Part shown: positions 8,430-16,038 of the stretch, one piece after another
How positions within the stretch are numbered: the first letter of the stretch is position 1
Layout of the letters: every line of letters begins with the position of its first letter
DNA from: Frankia nepalensis
GTDB lineage: Bacteria > Actinomycetota > Actinomycetes > Frankiales > Frankiaceae
DNA: 59,793 nucleotides
Assembly: GCF_016786325.1 (NCBI RefSeq)
Contig: NZ_JADWYU010000089.1
Coordinates: 1-59,793 of the forward strand
Direction of reading: 5' to 3'
Notes under the pieces: generated by a model
The model's input: only the letters and a program-made list of their open reading frames with translations
Told to the model about the DNA's origin: nothing
Database searches by the model: none
Translations under genes and position numbers: made by a program

Positions 8430-9145
8430 CGTAACCCCGCGTCGCCAGGGCTGCGCAACGCCAAACTCCTGGCCAGCGTCGCTGGATCTCAGATCGAGCA
8501 ATCCGCCAGTCAGTGAACGGGCAGGTTGTCCGATCCCGGATGCTTGACATCTCGATCCCACCCGATGCTTGACAGCGGTCGTCAGTTGACCCGAGCGGGT
8601 GACGGCTTGTGCGCTCGTCTGCCGAACTGCAAGAAATGCGACCCTCAAGGGTGGATCAGACGATGGTGGCTGGCGCGGATCAGGGTTGCTTTTAAGGATG
8701 GTCAGGGGCCCTGGCAAGCCCGCCGGTCCCGCGGCCGGCCCACCGGCTCGCGGATCCGGGTGCGGCGAGCGTCGTGCCTGCCCGGCCCGCCGCTGTCGGT
8801 ACCGCCCGGCGAGCCCTGCCGGCGAAACGATCTCCGCGTTCCGCTGCGCGCGGCACACCGACCCGAAGGGCACGGCCACCCTCGGGATGCGCCTGGCGGC
8901 CGCGGCGGTGACGACATCCGTTCCCGGTCTGATCTCCACCGGCGGCGCCCCGGGCGGCCCGCGGAGCGACCCGCCGGGGGCAGCGACCGGCCAGCGGCAG
9001 CGCTGACCGGCCCGATGATCGCGCGGAGCCGGCAGCGCGGAGCCAGCGTGATGGCCACGGCCGGACGAACCCGTCAGGGGACGCCGGCCCGCCGGCTCCC
9101 GCGAACACGCGACCGTCGGCCCGGCTCAGCGCCGCGCAGGTTCGG
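8430..9145. other. Gene-free interval of about 0.7 kb
   Basis: All frames give Arg/Pro/Gly-rich translations without family motifs. Two near-identical segments (GATGCTTGACA at 8539 and 8571) stand out. They could be promoter-like (-35 TTGACA) or the remains of an old duplication. No gene is supported here. Confidence 0.45.
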
Positions 9146-9964
9146 CTACTTCTTGATGGCGGTCTTCATGTCGTCGAGGAGGGTGAGGATGGGCAGGCCG
9201 GACTCGGACAGGGCGTGGCCGTGGCCGGTCTGGTGGATGTCGAAGACCGACTGGATGGCCGCGTAGAAACCCTGGACGTCGAGGGTCTGGTTGACCGCGC
9301 GCTTGGCCTGGCGCAGCGCGAACGGGTGCATCTGGGCGATCTGGGTGGCGAGCTCGCGCACAGCCGGGCGCAGCTCGTCGAGCGGGACGACCCGGTTGAC
9401 CATGCCGACCTGCGCGGCCTCCTCAGCGGTCATCGCGCGACCGGTGAACAGGATCTCCTTGGCCTTGCGGGGGCCCATCTCCCAGGTGTGGCCGTGGTAC
9501 TCGACACCCCCGATGCCCATCATCACCACCGGGTCGGAGAACTTCGCGTTGTCGGCCGCGACGATCAGGTCGCACGGCCAGGCCAGCAGCAGGCCACCGG
9601 AGATGCACACACCCTGCACGGCCGCGATCGACGGCTTGGGGATGTTGCGCCAGCGCAGCGTGTACTCCAGGAACCGCTTCGCCTCGGTCTCGTAGATCCC
9701 ACCGAGGGTCCACTTCGGCCCCGCGCCGTTTCCGTTGCTGGCGGCCCGCGGGCCGACGCCCTTGATGTCGTGGCCGGCGGAGAAGTGCTTGCCGTTGGCC
9801 CGCAGGATGATGACCCGGACCTCCGGGTCGTCCGCGGCCCGCCGCCAGGCCTCGTCCAGGTCGTCGAGCAGTGCGGAGGTCTGGGCGTTGGCCGCCTCCG
9901 GCCGGTTGAGCGTGATCGTCGCGATCCGCTCGCTGACCTCGTACCCGATGAAGCTTGTGATCAC
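9146..9964 (-). CDS. Enoyl-CoA hydratase/isomerase family protein (crotonase fold)
   Basis: The 272-aa crotonase starts with GTG at 9964, preceded by GAGGAG at a 7-nt spacing. It has TLNRPEAANAQ, GKHFSAGHDIKG (first oxyanion-hole segment) and GVCISGGLLLAWPCDLIVAA (second). The segment MGIGGVEYHGHTWEMGP replaces the common catalytic-Glu helix and is typical of a mycobacterial EchA subgroup. Hydration or isomerisation of an acyl-CoA is the family role. The palindrome at 10068-10087, about 105 bp upstream, matches the site on the crotonase gene at 213, which suggests co-regulation. The specific substrate is unknown. Confidence 0.88.
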   Translation of the reverse strand: MITSFIGYEVSERIATITLNRPEAANAQTSALLDDLDEAWRRAADDPEVRVIILRANGKHFSAGHDIKGVGPRAASNGNGAGPKWTLGGIYETEAKRFLEYTLRWRNIPKPSIAAVQGVCISGGLLLAWPCDLIVAADNAKFSDPVVMMGIGGVEYHGHTWEMGPRKAKEILFTGRAMTAEEAAQVGMVNRVVPLDELRPAVRELATQIAQMHPFALRQAKRAVNQTLDVQGFYAAIQSVFDIHQTGHGHALSESGLPILTLLDDMKTAIKK

Positions 9965-10067
9965 AAAGATCTCCTCGAACCGTGCGGGGCCGCGCCGACC
10001 GCGTCCGATCCGGCGCCCCGCCAGGCGACTGCCTGACGCGCCGCCGGGCCGGGCGGCTCATGACGGC

Positions 10068-10087
10068 CGAGATATCTAGATGTTAAT
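10068..10087. promoter_or_regulatory. Second copy of the crotonase-associated palindrome (candidate operator)
   Basis: On the minus strand the segment reads TTAACATCTAGATATCT, which matches the site at 201-220 across AACATCTAGAT and has the same dyad centre (CT/AG). It lies 105-125 bp upstream of the crotonase gene start at 9964, where a promoter is expected. Confidence 0.5.
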
Positions 10088-10247
10088 AACCAGGCTGGCC
10101 GGGGGCCAGCCCTCCGGGGGCGGCATCGTCCGCGGCATGGTCATCGGCGATTCAGTCGTCGATGACTCGATCATCGACGGCGACGGCGCCTTCGCCCGGC
10201 CGCCCGCGCCTTGCGCGCCGACCCGGGCCGAGCGGCACCGCCAGGGC

Positions 10248-11204
10248 TCAGTCGCGGCGGAACCACAGCGCGGCCGTCTGGCTTCCGACCCCGGCGAGCG
10301 AGCCGTCCGGGGACCAGAGCCGCACCGAGCCGTAGCCGTAGCCGCCGGACGCCTGCTCGGGGGTGCCGTCGACGAGTACCCATTCGCTGTCGGGCGCCGA
10401 GCCGACCCGGATCGTGTTGTCGAGGCTCGACCCGGAACCGCGCTGCCCGAGAGCGGCCATCACCATCGTCGGCACGGAGTCCGCCACCATCGGAAGAATC
10501 GCGGGACGGGTCGCCGGACGTCCGGGAAAACGCATCCAGAAACGCAGCCGCGGCCCCTTGCTGAACTCGCGCATCTCCACCATACCGAAGAACCCGGGCG
10601 CGACACCCGGCGGAATGGGCAGCACGCTCGGCCGGCATTCCTCGGGCGCCGGCACGACGGGCATGCCCGGCACGGTCCCGTCCGGGATCGCGGGATTCAC
10701 GTCGCCGGACGCCCCCAGCCCGGCGAGCACGACCCGGCCGTCGACCGAGCCGGTGACCCGGACCTGCGACGTGCGCCGGCCCGCCGCCAGCACCTCGGCG
10801 ACCAGGTCCAGGCGCTCGCCGCGCCTCGGCGAGCCCACGAACTGCGCGGTCGCCCAGCGCAGCGACCGCCCGGTCGCCGCCTCGACGAGCGCCCCGACCA
10901 GCGAGAGCCCGGTGCCGCCGTACATGCGTTGCAACTGGGTGAGATGGCGCTCCGCCATCACGACGCTGGCCCGCGTCACCGCGGGCCCGGGGCCCGCCTC
11001 CTCGGCGTCGCCCACCTCGAGGCCGAGCCACCGCTGGTCGGCAAGGCGCTGCCCGGCCTCGTCCTGATCGGTGCCGTCCGGCTCCGTGCCGCCCAGCCTC
11101 GCGCCCGCCGGCGCGGGATCGGTCACCGCCGGCTCGGCGCGCCCGGCCATCTCGGCGCGCCCGGGATCCACAGTCACCTCGGACATGGGGCCCGACGTTA
11201 GCAT
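10248..11204 (-). CDS. Acyl-CoA thioesterase-like protein (TesB-type double hot-dog)
   Basis: The 318-aa product has a 60-residue Glu/Ala/Pro-rich N-terminus. A first hot-dog domain follows (LYGG-type start in MYGGTGLSLVGALVEAATGR, then FVGSPRRGERLDLVAEVL), and then a second (DNTIRVGSAPDSEWVLVDG, ending GSVRLWSPDGSLAGVGSQTA). The S-x-D-G-x-x-A-x-x-x-Q end is characteristic of TesB-like thioesterases, which release CoA from acyl-CoA. Its ATG directly abuts the TAA of an acyl-CoA dehydrogenase remnant, so the pair was once an operon. The original promoter has probably been lost. An internal ATG at 11186 is an alternative start. Confidence 0.75.
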   Translation of the reverse strand: MLTSGPMSEVTVDPGRAEMAGRAEPAVTDPAPAGARLGGTEPDGTDQDEAGQRLADQRWLGLEVGDAEEAGPGPAVTRASVVMAERHLTQLQRMYGGTGLSLVGALVEAATGRSLRWATAQFVGSPRRGERLDLVAEVLAAGRRTSQVRVTGSVDGRVVLAGLGASGDVNPAIPDGTVPGMPVVPAPEECRPSVLPIPPGVAPGFFGMVEMREFSKGPRLRFWMRFPGRPATRPAILPMVADSVPTMVMAALGQRGSGSSLDNTIRVGSAPDSEWVLVDGTPEQASGGYGYGSVRLWSPDGSLAGVGSQTAALWFRRD

Positions 11205-11423
11205 TTAATATCCAGACGTTTTGGTTATTGTGACCCGGTCGTCATCCGCCCGCGCGGCCGCCGGGCTGTTCAGCGTCGGGTCACGGGGTAGGCCGAGGAC
11301 GCGCTCGGCGATCTGGTTACGGACGATCGCCGAGGTGCCACCCGCGACGGTCCGGTGCCGCCAGGCGAGCACGGTGCGACCGGCGTCGGCGCCGAGGCCC
11401 CCGACGCGGACCATCTGGGGGCC
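11205..11423 (-). pseudogene. 3' remnant of an acyl-CoA dehydrogenase gene
   Basis: About 72 codons survive. GADAGRTVLAWRHRTVAGGT, SAIVRNQIAERVLGLPRDP and the final TSGY are the C-terminal helix of acyl-CoA dehydrogenases, with the G-G-T-S-x-I-x-R-N-x-I-A-E-R-V-L-G hallmark. Upstream the frame loses all similarity and runs into the region before the ABC-transporter gene, so roughly 80 percent of the gene is missing. The stop TAA (11205-11207) touches the thioesterase ATG. Confidence 0.8.
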
Positions 11424-11739
11424 GGGGAGCTCGGGCGCGCACGCCCGCTCCTCCGCTCCCCCCACTCCCCCACGCGTCCGTGAGGGCCGCGCGCCCCGTT
11501 TCCGGACACCGGCGGGCGCGCGGGGCGTGTAACCGGCGTGTCGCACGTATGACAGGTCAGGGAAAACCCTGAAAGGGATGGTGTTCGCCCTCGCGACGCG
11601 CCAGCATAGGGGCCAGATCGGCGCGGGCCGACGGTGGGAAAGCGGGGGGAACCAGCGATGCCGAACAATTGTGGATTGCCCGTCGGCGGGAGCCGCCGGG
11701 CGCCAGGACGGCGTACCCGCTTCTCGGCCTCCTGAATCC

Positions 11740-14457
11740 ATGAGCCTGACCATCAACGTCGGCGGGCGCTCCGTCGAGGTCCCCGCCGGACGGCCGTTCG
11801 TCGTCGGCCGCGCGGTGGCGTGCGACCTGGTCATTCCCGACGGCCGGGTGTCGCGACGGCACCTGCTGGTCGAGCCGGTCGAGGACGGCTGGGCCGTCGT
11901 CGACATCAGCAGCAACGGGACCTGGACCGCGGGCCGGCGGATGCACCGGGTGCGGGTCCGTCAGGAGACACGCCTCCAGCTCGGCGCGGTGGATGGCCCC
12001 GAGGTCGTGGTGGCCCTGACACCGGGGGCACCGACCACACCGACGGACCTGGGCGTGGTCGACCGGCCGGCGCAGGCGGCGCCCGCCGCCCGGGCGGGTG
12101 GCCCGTCGCCGCAGCGCGTCTCCGACAGCCCCGCGCCCGGCGCGCCACCGCACGGGTCGCCTGCCAGCCCGGCGGCACCGGGCCGGCAGGCCGCTCCCGC
12201 CGGCCGGCCCCAGCAGGACCCCGACGACCGGCCGAGCTGGCACTTCGACAACCCGGCCGGCCCGCCGACCGGCGGCCACCACGAGCGGCCCACGATGATC
12301 CCGGGCGGCCGGGAGCCCACGGGCCCGATGCTGCCGCCCGGCGAGCGGGAACAGCGGGCGGGCCAGCGTGACCCGGTCCGCACCCACCCGCTGAAGATGG
12401 GCCGGATGTCGATCGGGCGGGCACGCTCGAACGACATCGTCGTGGGTGACCTGCTGGCGTCCCGGGAGCACGCGGAGCTGCTCCTCGGCCGCGGCGGCGC
12501 CGAGATCGTCGACCTGGGGTCCCCGAACGGCACGTTCCTCAACGGCCAGCGCATCGACCGGGCCGTCCTCAACCCCGGCGACGTGATCGCGATCGGTCAC
12601 CACGTCTTCAACGTGACCGAGCAGGCCCTCGTCGAGCGGGTGGACACCGGGGACGTCTCGTTCGAGGTGGACGGGCTGTCCGTGGACATCGGCACCGCCC
12701 GGCTGCTGCACGACGTGACGTTCTCGCTGCCGGGGCGGGCACTGCTGGCGGTGATCGGCCCGAGCGGCGCCGGCAAGTCGACGCTGCTCGGGGCGCTCAC
12801 CGGCTTCCGGCCGGCGAACATCGGGACCGTGCGCTATGCCGGCCGGGACCTGTACGCGGAGTACGACGAGCTGCGCCGCCGGATCGGCTATGTGCCGCAG
12901 GACGACATCCTGCACACCGCGCTCACCGTCCGCCAGGCGCTCGAGTACGGCTCCAAGCTGCGCTTCCCGGCCGAGACGACCCTCGAGGAGCGGCGCAACC
13001 GCGTCAACGAGGTGCTCGTCGAGCTGAGCCTGACCAACCGGCCCGGCACCGGCGGCCGGCCGAACGGCCGGGCCATGGCCGCTGGCGCGGACTCGAACGA
13101 GCTGCGGTTCGTCGACGAGGACGAGGAGCCGGGCGCGCCGAGCGGCGGCGACCTGTCCGACCGGCAGGTGGCCCGGCTGTCCGGCGGGCAGCGCAAGCGC
13201 ACCAGCGTCGCCCTCGAGCTGCTCACCCAGCCGACGCTGCTCTACCTGGACGAGCCGACCTCCGGCCTCGACCCGGGCCTGGACAAGGAGGTCATGGAGT
13301 CGCTGCGGCGGCTCGCCGACGGCGGCCGGACCGTCATCGTCGTCACCCACAGCGTCGCCCAGCTCAACCTGTGCGACTACCTGCTGGTGCTCGCCAAGGG
13401 CGGGCATGTGGCCTATTTCGGCCCGCCGCAGCACGCGCTGGAGTTCTTCGACGAGGCCGACTGGGCCGACGCCTTCCGCGTCCTGCAGACGACGAAGGGC
13501 GCGAAGAGGCTCGCCAGCCGGTTCCGGAGCTCGCCGTACTTCATCAAGGGCTCGGCGCCGATGGCGCGGCCGCAGCCGGCGCCGCTGGCCAGGATCCGGC
13601 AGCAGTCGGTGCTGTCGCAGCTGGTCACCCTGAGCCGCCGCTACCTGCGGGTCATCGTCTCCGACAAGTCCTATCTGCGGCTGCTCATCGCCTACCCGTT
13701 CGTGCTCGGGCTTATCCCGCTGACGATCAAGACGTCCGACAAGTTCAACCTGCCGCCGAACGGGCAGCCGAACCTGGACGCGTCGCGCGCGCTGCTCGTG
13801 GTGATCCTCATGGCCTGCTTCATGGGGATGTCCAACGCGGTGCGCGAGCTGGTCAAGGAACGGGAGATCTACCGCCGCGAACGCTCGATCGGCCTGTCCG
13901 TCATCGCCTACGTCGGCTCGAAGGTCGTCGTCCTGTCGCTGATCACCGCGCTGCAGGGCGCGGTCCTGGCGACCATCGGCCTGTGGGGCCGCTGGCCACC
14001 CGACGGGGTGCTGTTCGGCGCGCCCCTGGAGATGGTGCTCGCGGTGGCAGCGACGGCGGTCGCCGCCGCGATGGTGGGTCTGATCGTCTCCTCGGTGGTC
14101 GACAACGCCGACAAGACCATGCCGCCGCTGGTCGTGCTGACGGTCGCGAACCTGGTGTTCACCGGCGCACTGATGCCGATTGCCGGGGAGAAGGGGCTCG
14201 AACAGCTCGCCTGGCTGTTCCCCGGCCGGTGGGGCTACGCCTCGGCGGCGGCGGTCGGCGACATCAACGTGATCCAGATGAACGGCAGTCAGGCCAACCC
14301 GAAGTTCCCGCCCGACCCGATGTGGGAGCACACCGCGAGCGCCTACGCCGGCGGCCTCATCGGGTTGGCGGTCATCGCCACGGTCAGCCTGATCGCGACG
14401 GCCCTGCTGCTGCGCCGGCTGGACCCGCGGGCCAGCCGCGGCCGGCGCAAGGGCTGA
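11740..14457 (+). CDS. FHA-FHA-ABC transporter (Rv1747-like exporter)
   Basis: The product is about 905 aa from the ATG at 11740, the first start that gives a complete FHA domain; the frame stays open to 11578. FHA1 spans residues about 8-90 (RPFVVGRAV, VSRRHL, SSNGTW). A Pro/Gly-rich linker follows, and FHA2 spans about 215-295 (SIGRARSNDIVV, SREHAEL, SPNGTFLNG). The ABC ATPase has GPSGAGKST near 340, LSGGQRKR near 480 and LLYLDEPTSGLDP. Six or so membrane helices end the chain. FHA domains bind phosphothreonine, so export is probably switched by a Ser/Thr kinase, as for M. tuberculosis Rv1747 and PknF. The WD40 kinase at 2216 and PknG at 56782 are nearby candidates. Positions 11424-11739 hold nothing else. 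Confidence 0.92.
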   Translation: MSLTINVGGRSVEVPAGRPFVVGRAVACDLVIPDGRVSRRHLLVEPVEDGWAVVDISSNGTWTAGRRMHRVRVRQETRLQLGAVDGPEVVVALTPGAPTTPTDLGVVDRPAQAAPAARAGGPSPQRVSDSPAPGAPPHGSPASPAAPGRQAAPAGRPQQDPDDRPSWHFDNPAGPPTGGHHERPTMIPGGREPTGPMLPPGEREQRAGQRDPVRTHPLKMGRMSIGRARSNDIVVGDLLASREHAELLLGRGGAEIVDLGSPNGTFLNGQRIDRAVLNPGDVIAIGHHVFNVTEQALVERVDTGDVSFEVDGLSVDIGTARLLHDVTFSLPGRALLAVIGPSGAGKSTLLGALTGFRPANIGTVRYAGRDLYAEYDELRRRIGYVPQDDILHTALTVRQALEYGSKLRFPAETTLEERRNRVNEVLVELSLTNRPGTGGRPNGRAMAAGADSNELRFVDEDEEPGAPSGGDLSDRQVARLSGGQRKRTSVALELLTQPTLLYLDEPTSGLDPGLDKEVMESLRRLADGGRTVIVVTHSVAQLNLCDYLLVLAKGGHVAYFGPPQHALEFFDEADWADAFRVLQTTKGAKRLASRFRSSPYFIKGSAPMARPQPAPLARIRQQSVLSQLVTLSRRYLRVIVSDKSYLRLLIAYPFVLGLIPLTIKTSDKFNLPPNGQPNLDASRALLVVILMACFMGMSNAVRELVKEREIYRRERSIGLSVIAYVGSKVVVLSLITALQGAVLATIGLWGRWPPDGVLFGAPLEMVLAVAATAVAAAMVGLIVSSVVDNADKTMPPLVVLTVANLVFTGALMPIAGEKGLEQLAWLFPGRWGYASAAAVGDINVIQMNGSQANPKFPPDPMWEHTASAYAGGLIGLAVIATVSLIATALLLRRLDPRASRGRRKG

Positions 14458-14508
14458 GCGGCCGAGCCGCCGAGCGGCCGAGCGGCTGAGCGGCTGAGCG
14501 GCTGAACC
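14453..14508. repeat. Seven tandem 8-bp units spanning the transporter stop codon
   Basis: Seven consecutive 8-mers of the form GCYGAGCG run from 14453 to 14508. The first contains the TGA of the ABC-transporter gene (14455-14457). An array like this varies easily in copy number and could move the stop or form weak structure behind the gene. Confidence 0.75.
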
Positions 14509-14575
14509 GTCGAAGAGGACCGCGCGGCTACCCGACCACGCCGCCTTACGACCGCACGGCCGTACGACCGCGCCG

Positions 14576-15802
14576 TTACAGGACCGCGCCGCGCTCCTTC
14601 AGGTCGGTGATCTCCGGCCAGGTCAGGCCCAGCTCCAGCAGGACGTCCTCGGTGTGCTCGCCGTGCTCGGGCGCCCGGGCCGGCCGGCTCGGCCGGCCGT
14701 CGAACTGGGCCGGCGCGGTGACCATCGGCAGGCCGAACCCGGCGCCCATCTCGACGTCGGCGACGTAGCCGTTGGCGACGACCTGCGGGTCGTCGTGCGC
14801 CTCACGCGGCGTCTGCACCGGCGCCCACTCGCCCGCGAACGACGCCAGGGCTTCACTCCACCGCGCGAGCGTCCGGGTGGCGAAGACGGCGTCGAGCGCG
14901 TCGACGCAGGCCGCCGCGTTGCGGCGGCGGGCGTCCAGGTCCACGAACCGCGGGTCCTCGGCGAGCTCGGGACACCCGAGGGCGACGCACAGGTCGGGCC
15001 AGTACCGGTCCGGGGAGAGCATCATCAGCGCGACGAACCGGTCGTCGGCCGTCCGGTAGGTGAGCATCAGCGGGTTCCACGCCGCGTGCCGGTCGGTCCG
15101 GGCACCTGTGTGGCCCTCGGCGTCCAGCCGGGCGTTGACGACGTCCGGCTGCACCTGCCACAGCCCCGCCGCCAGCAGCGACGAGTCGATGACCGACGGC
15201 TCGCCCGTGGCCGCGCGCCGGTAGAGCGCCGTGCTGACCGCGCCGGCCAGGGCCAGGCCCGCGACGACGTCGCCGAAGGCGGGCCGTGGCGGCCCCGGCC
15301 ACTGCCCCGCCGGCGTGTGCAGGTGCTGCATCCCGCTGCGCGCCCAGTAGGCGCCCGTGTCGTAGCCACCGCGGTTCGCGTCCGGCCCGCGGGCGCCGAA
15401 CGCGGTGCCGCGGACGTAGATCACCGACGGCGCGTCGACGCGCACGTCGGCGACGTCGATCCGTAGCTTGCGGCGCGCGTCCGCCCGCAGGCTCGTCACG
15501 AACACGTCCGCGGCCCCCAGCAGCCGCCCGAGCAGCGCGCGCCCGTCCGGGTGCGCGAGGTCGATCCCGACCGACCGCTTCCCCCGGTTCGCGGACTGGA
15601 AGAACGGGTCGACCCCCCGGTAGACGTTGTGCAGCCCCACCGTCGTCAGCGCCCGGTAGGGGTCCCCGGTCACCGGATGCTCGACCTTGACCACCGTCGC
15701 GCCCCACTCGGCGAGCACGGCGCTCGCCATCGGCACGAACACGTGCGTGGCCACCTCCACCACCCGCACCCCGGCCAACGGCCCGGCCTCGGCCACGCCC
15801 AC
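14576..15802 (-). CDS. Family III CoA-transferase (CaiB/BaiF)
   Basis: The 408-aa chain has the expected length for this family, which moves CoA between acyl groups through an Asp-bound anhydride. The N-terminal Rossmann part shows GVRVVEVATHVFVPMASAVL and WGATVVKVEHPVTGDPYR, followed by NRGKRSVGIDLAHPDGRALL. The expected catalytic Asp lies in or near the NRGGYDTGAYWARSG segment. Later sections (LMLTYRTADDRFVALM; HDDPQVVANGY) are typical. It is convergent with the ABC transporter and has no operon partner here. The substrate is not predictable; carboxylic acids of catabolic pathways are usual. Confidence 0.88.
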   Translation of the reverse strand: MGVAEAGPLAGVRVVEVATHVFVPMASAVLAEWGATVVKVEHPVTGDPYRALTTVGLHNVYRGVDPFFQSANRGKRSVGIDLAHPDGRALLGRLLGAADVFVTSLRADARRKLRIDVADVRVDAPSVIYVRGTAFGARGPDANRGGYDTGAYWARSGMQHLHTPAGQWPGPPRPAFGDVVAGLALAGAVSTALYRRAATGEPSVIDSSLLAAGLWQVQPDVVNARLDAEGHTGARTDRHAAWNPLMLTYRTADDRFVALMMLSPDRYWPDLCVALGCPELAEDPRFVDLDARRRNAAACVDALDAVFATRTLARWSEALASFAGEWAPVQTPREAHDDPQVVANGYVADVEMGAGFGLPMVTAPAQFDGRPSRPARAPEHGEHTEDVLLELGLTWPEITDLKERGAVL

Positions 15803-16038
15803 CCCCTCGTCCGCTCGTCCCGCCAGCCCGCCGGCCGCCCCGCCGCCGTGGGCGACACCCGTTCCTCAGATAAGTGACCGCTCATTAAATATCATCGACA
15901 GCACATCATTCAAGATCGTTTGATGCGTCGGCCGGCGCGTCAACGGCGTGGACAACGGCGTGCGTCGCCGGACGACGAAACGCCCGGCCACGGTCCAGCG
16001 GACCGGGCCGGGCGCCCTCGCGGGATGTTCGTGCCGGG

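Noticed and set aside
8599-9006. Plus- and minus-strand frames of about 135-140 codons in the gap before the second crotonase
   Set aside because: No motif, no start signal and no conserved pattern; the composition is that of random high-GC DNA.
11207-11220. Third copy of the crotonase palindrome (AATATCCAGACGTT)
   Set aside because: It matches 11 of 14 positions but lies inside the coding tail of a dead dehydrogenase gene and is barely symmetric, so I do not list it as an operator.
11557-14331. Very long minus-strand open frame (924 codons) opposite the FHA-ABC transporter gene
   Set aside because: It is the antisense shadow of a high-GC gene. The translation is His/Arg/Gln/Asp-rich without any domain, while the plus strand has complete FHA and ABC motifs.
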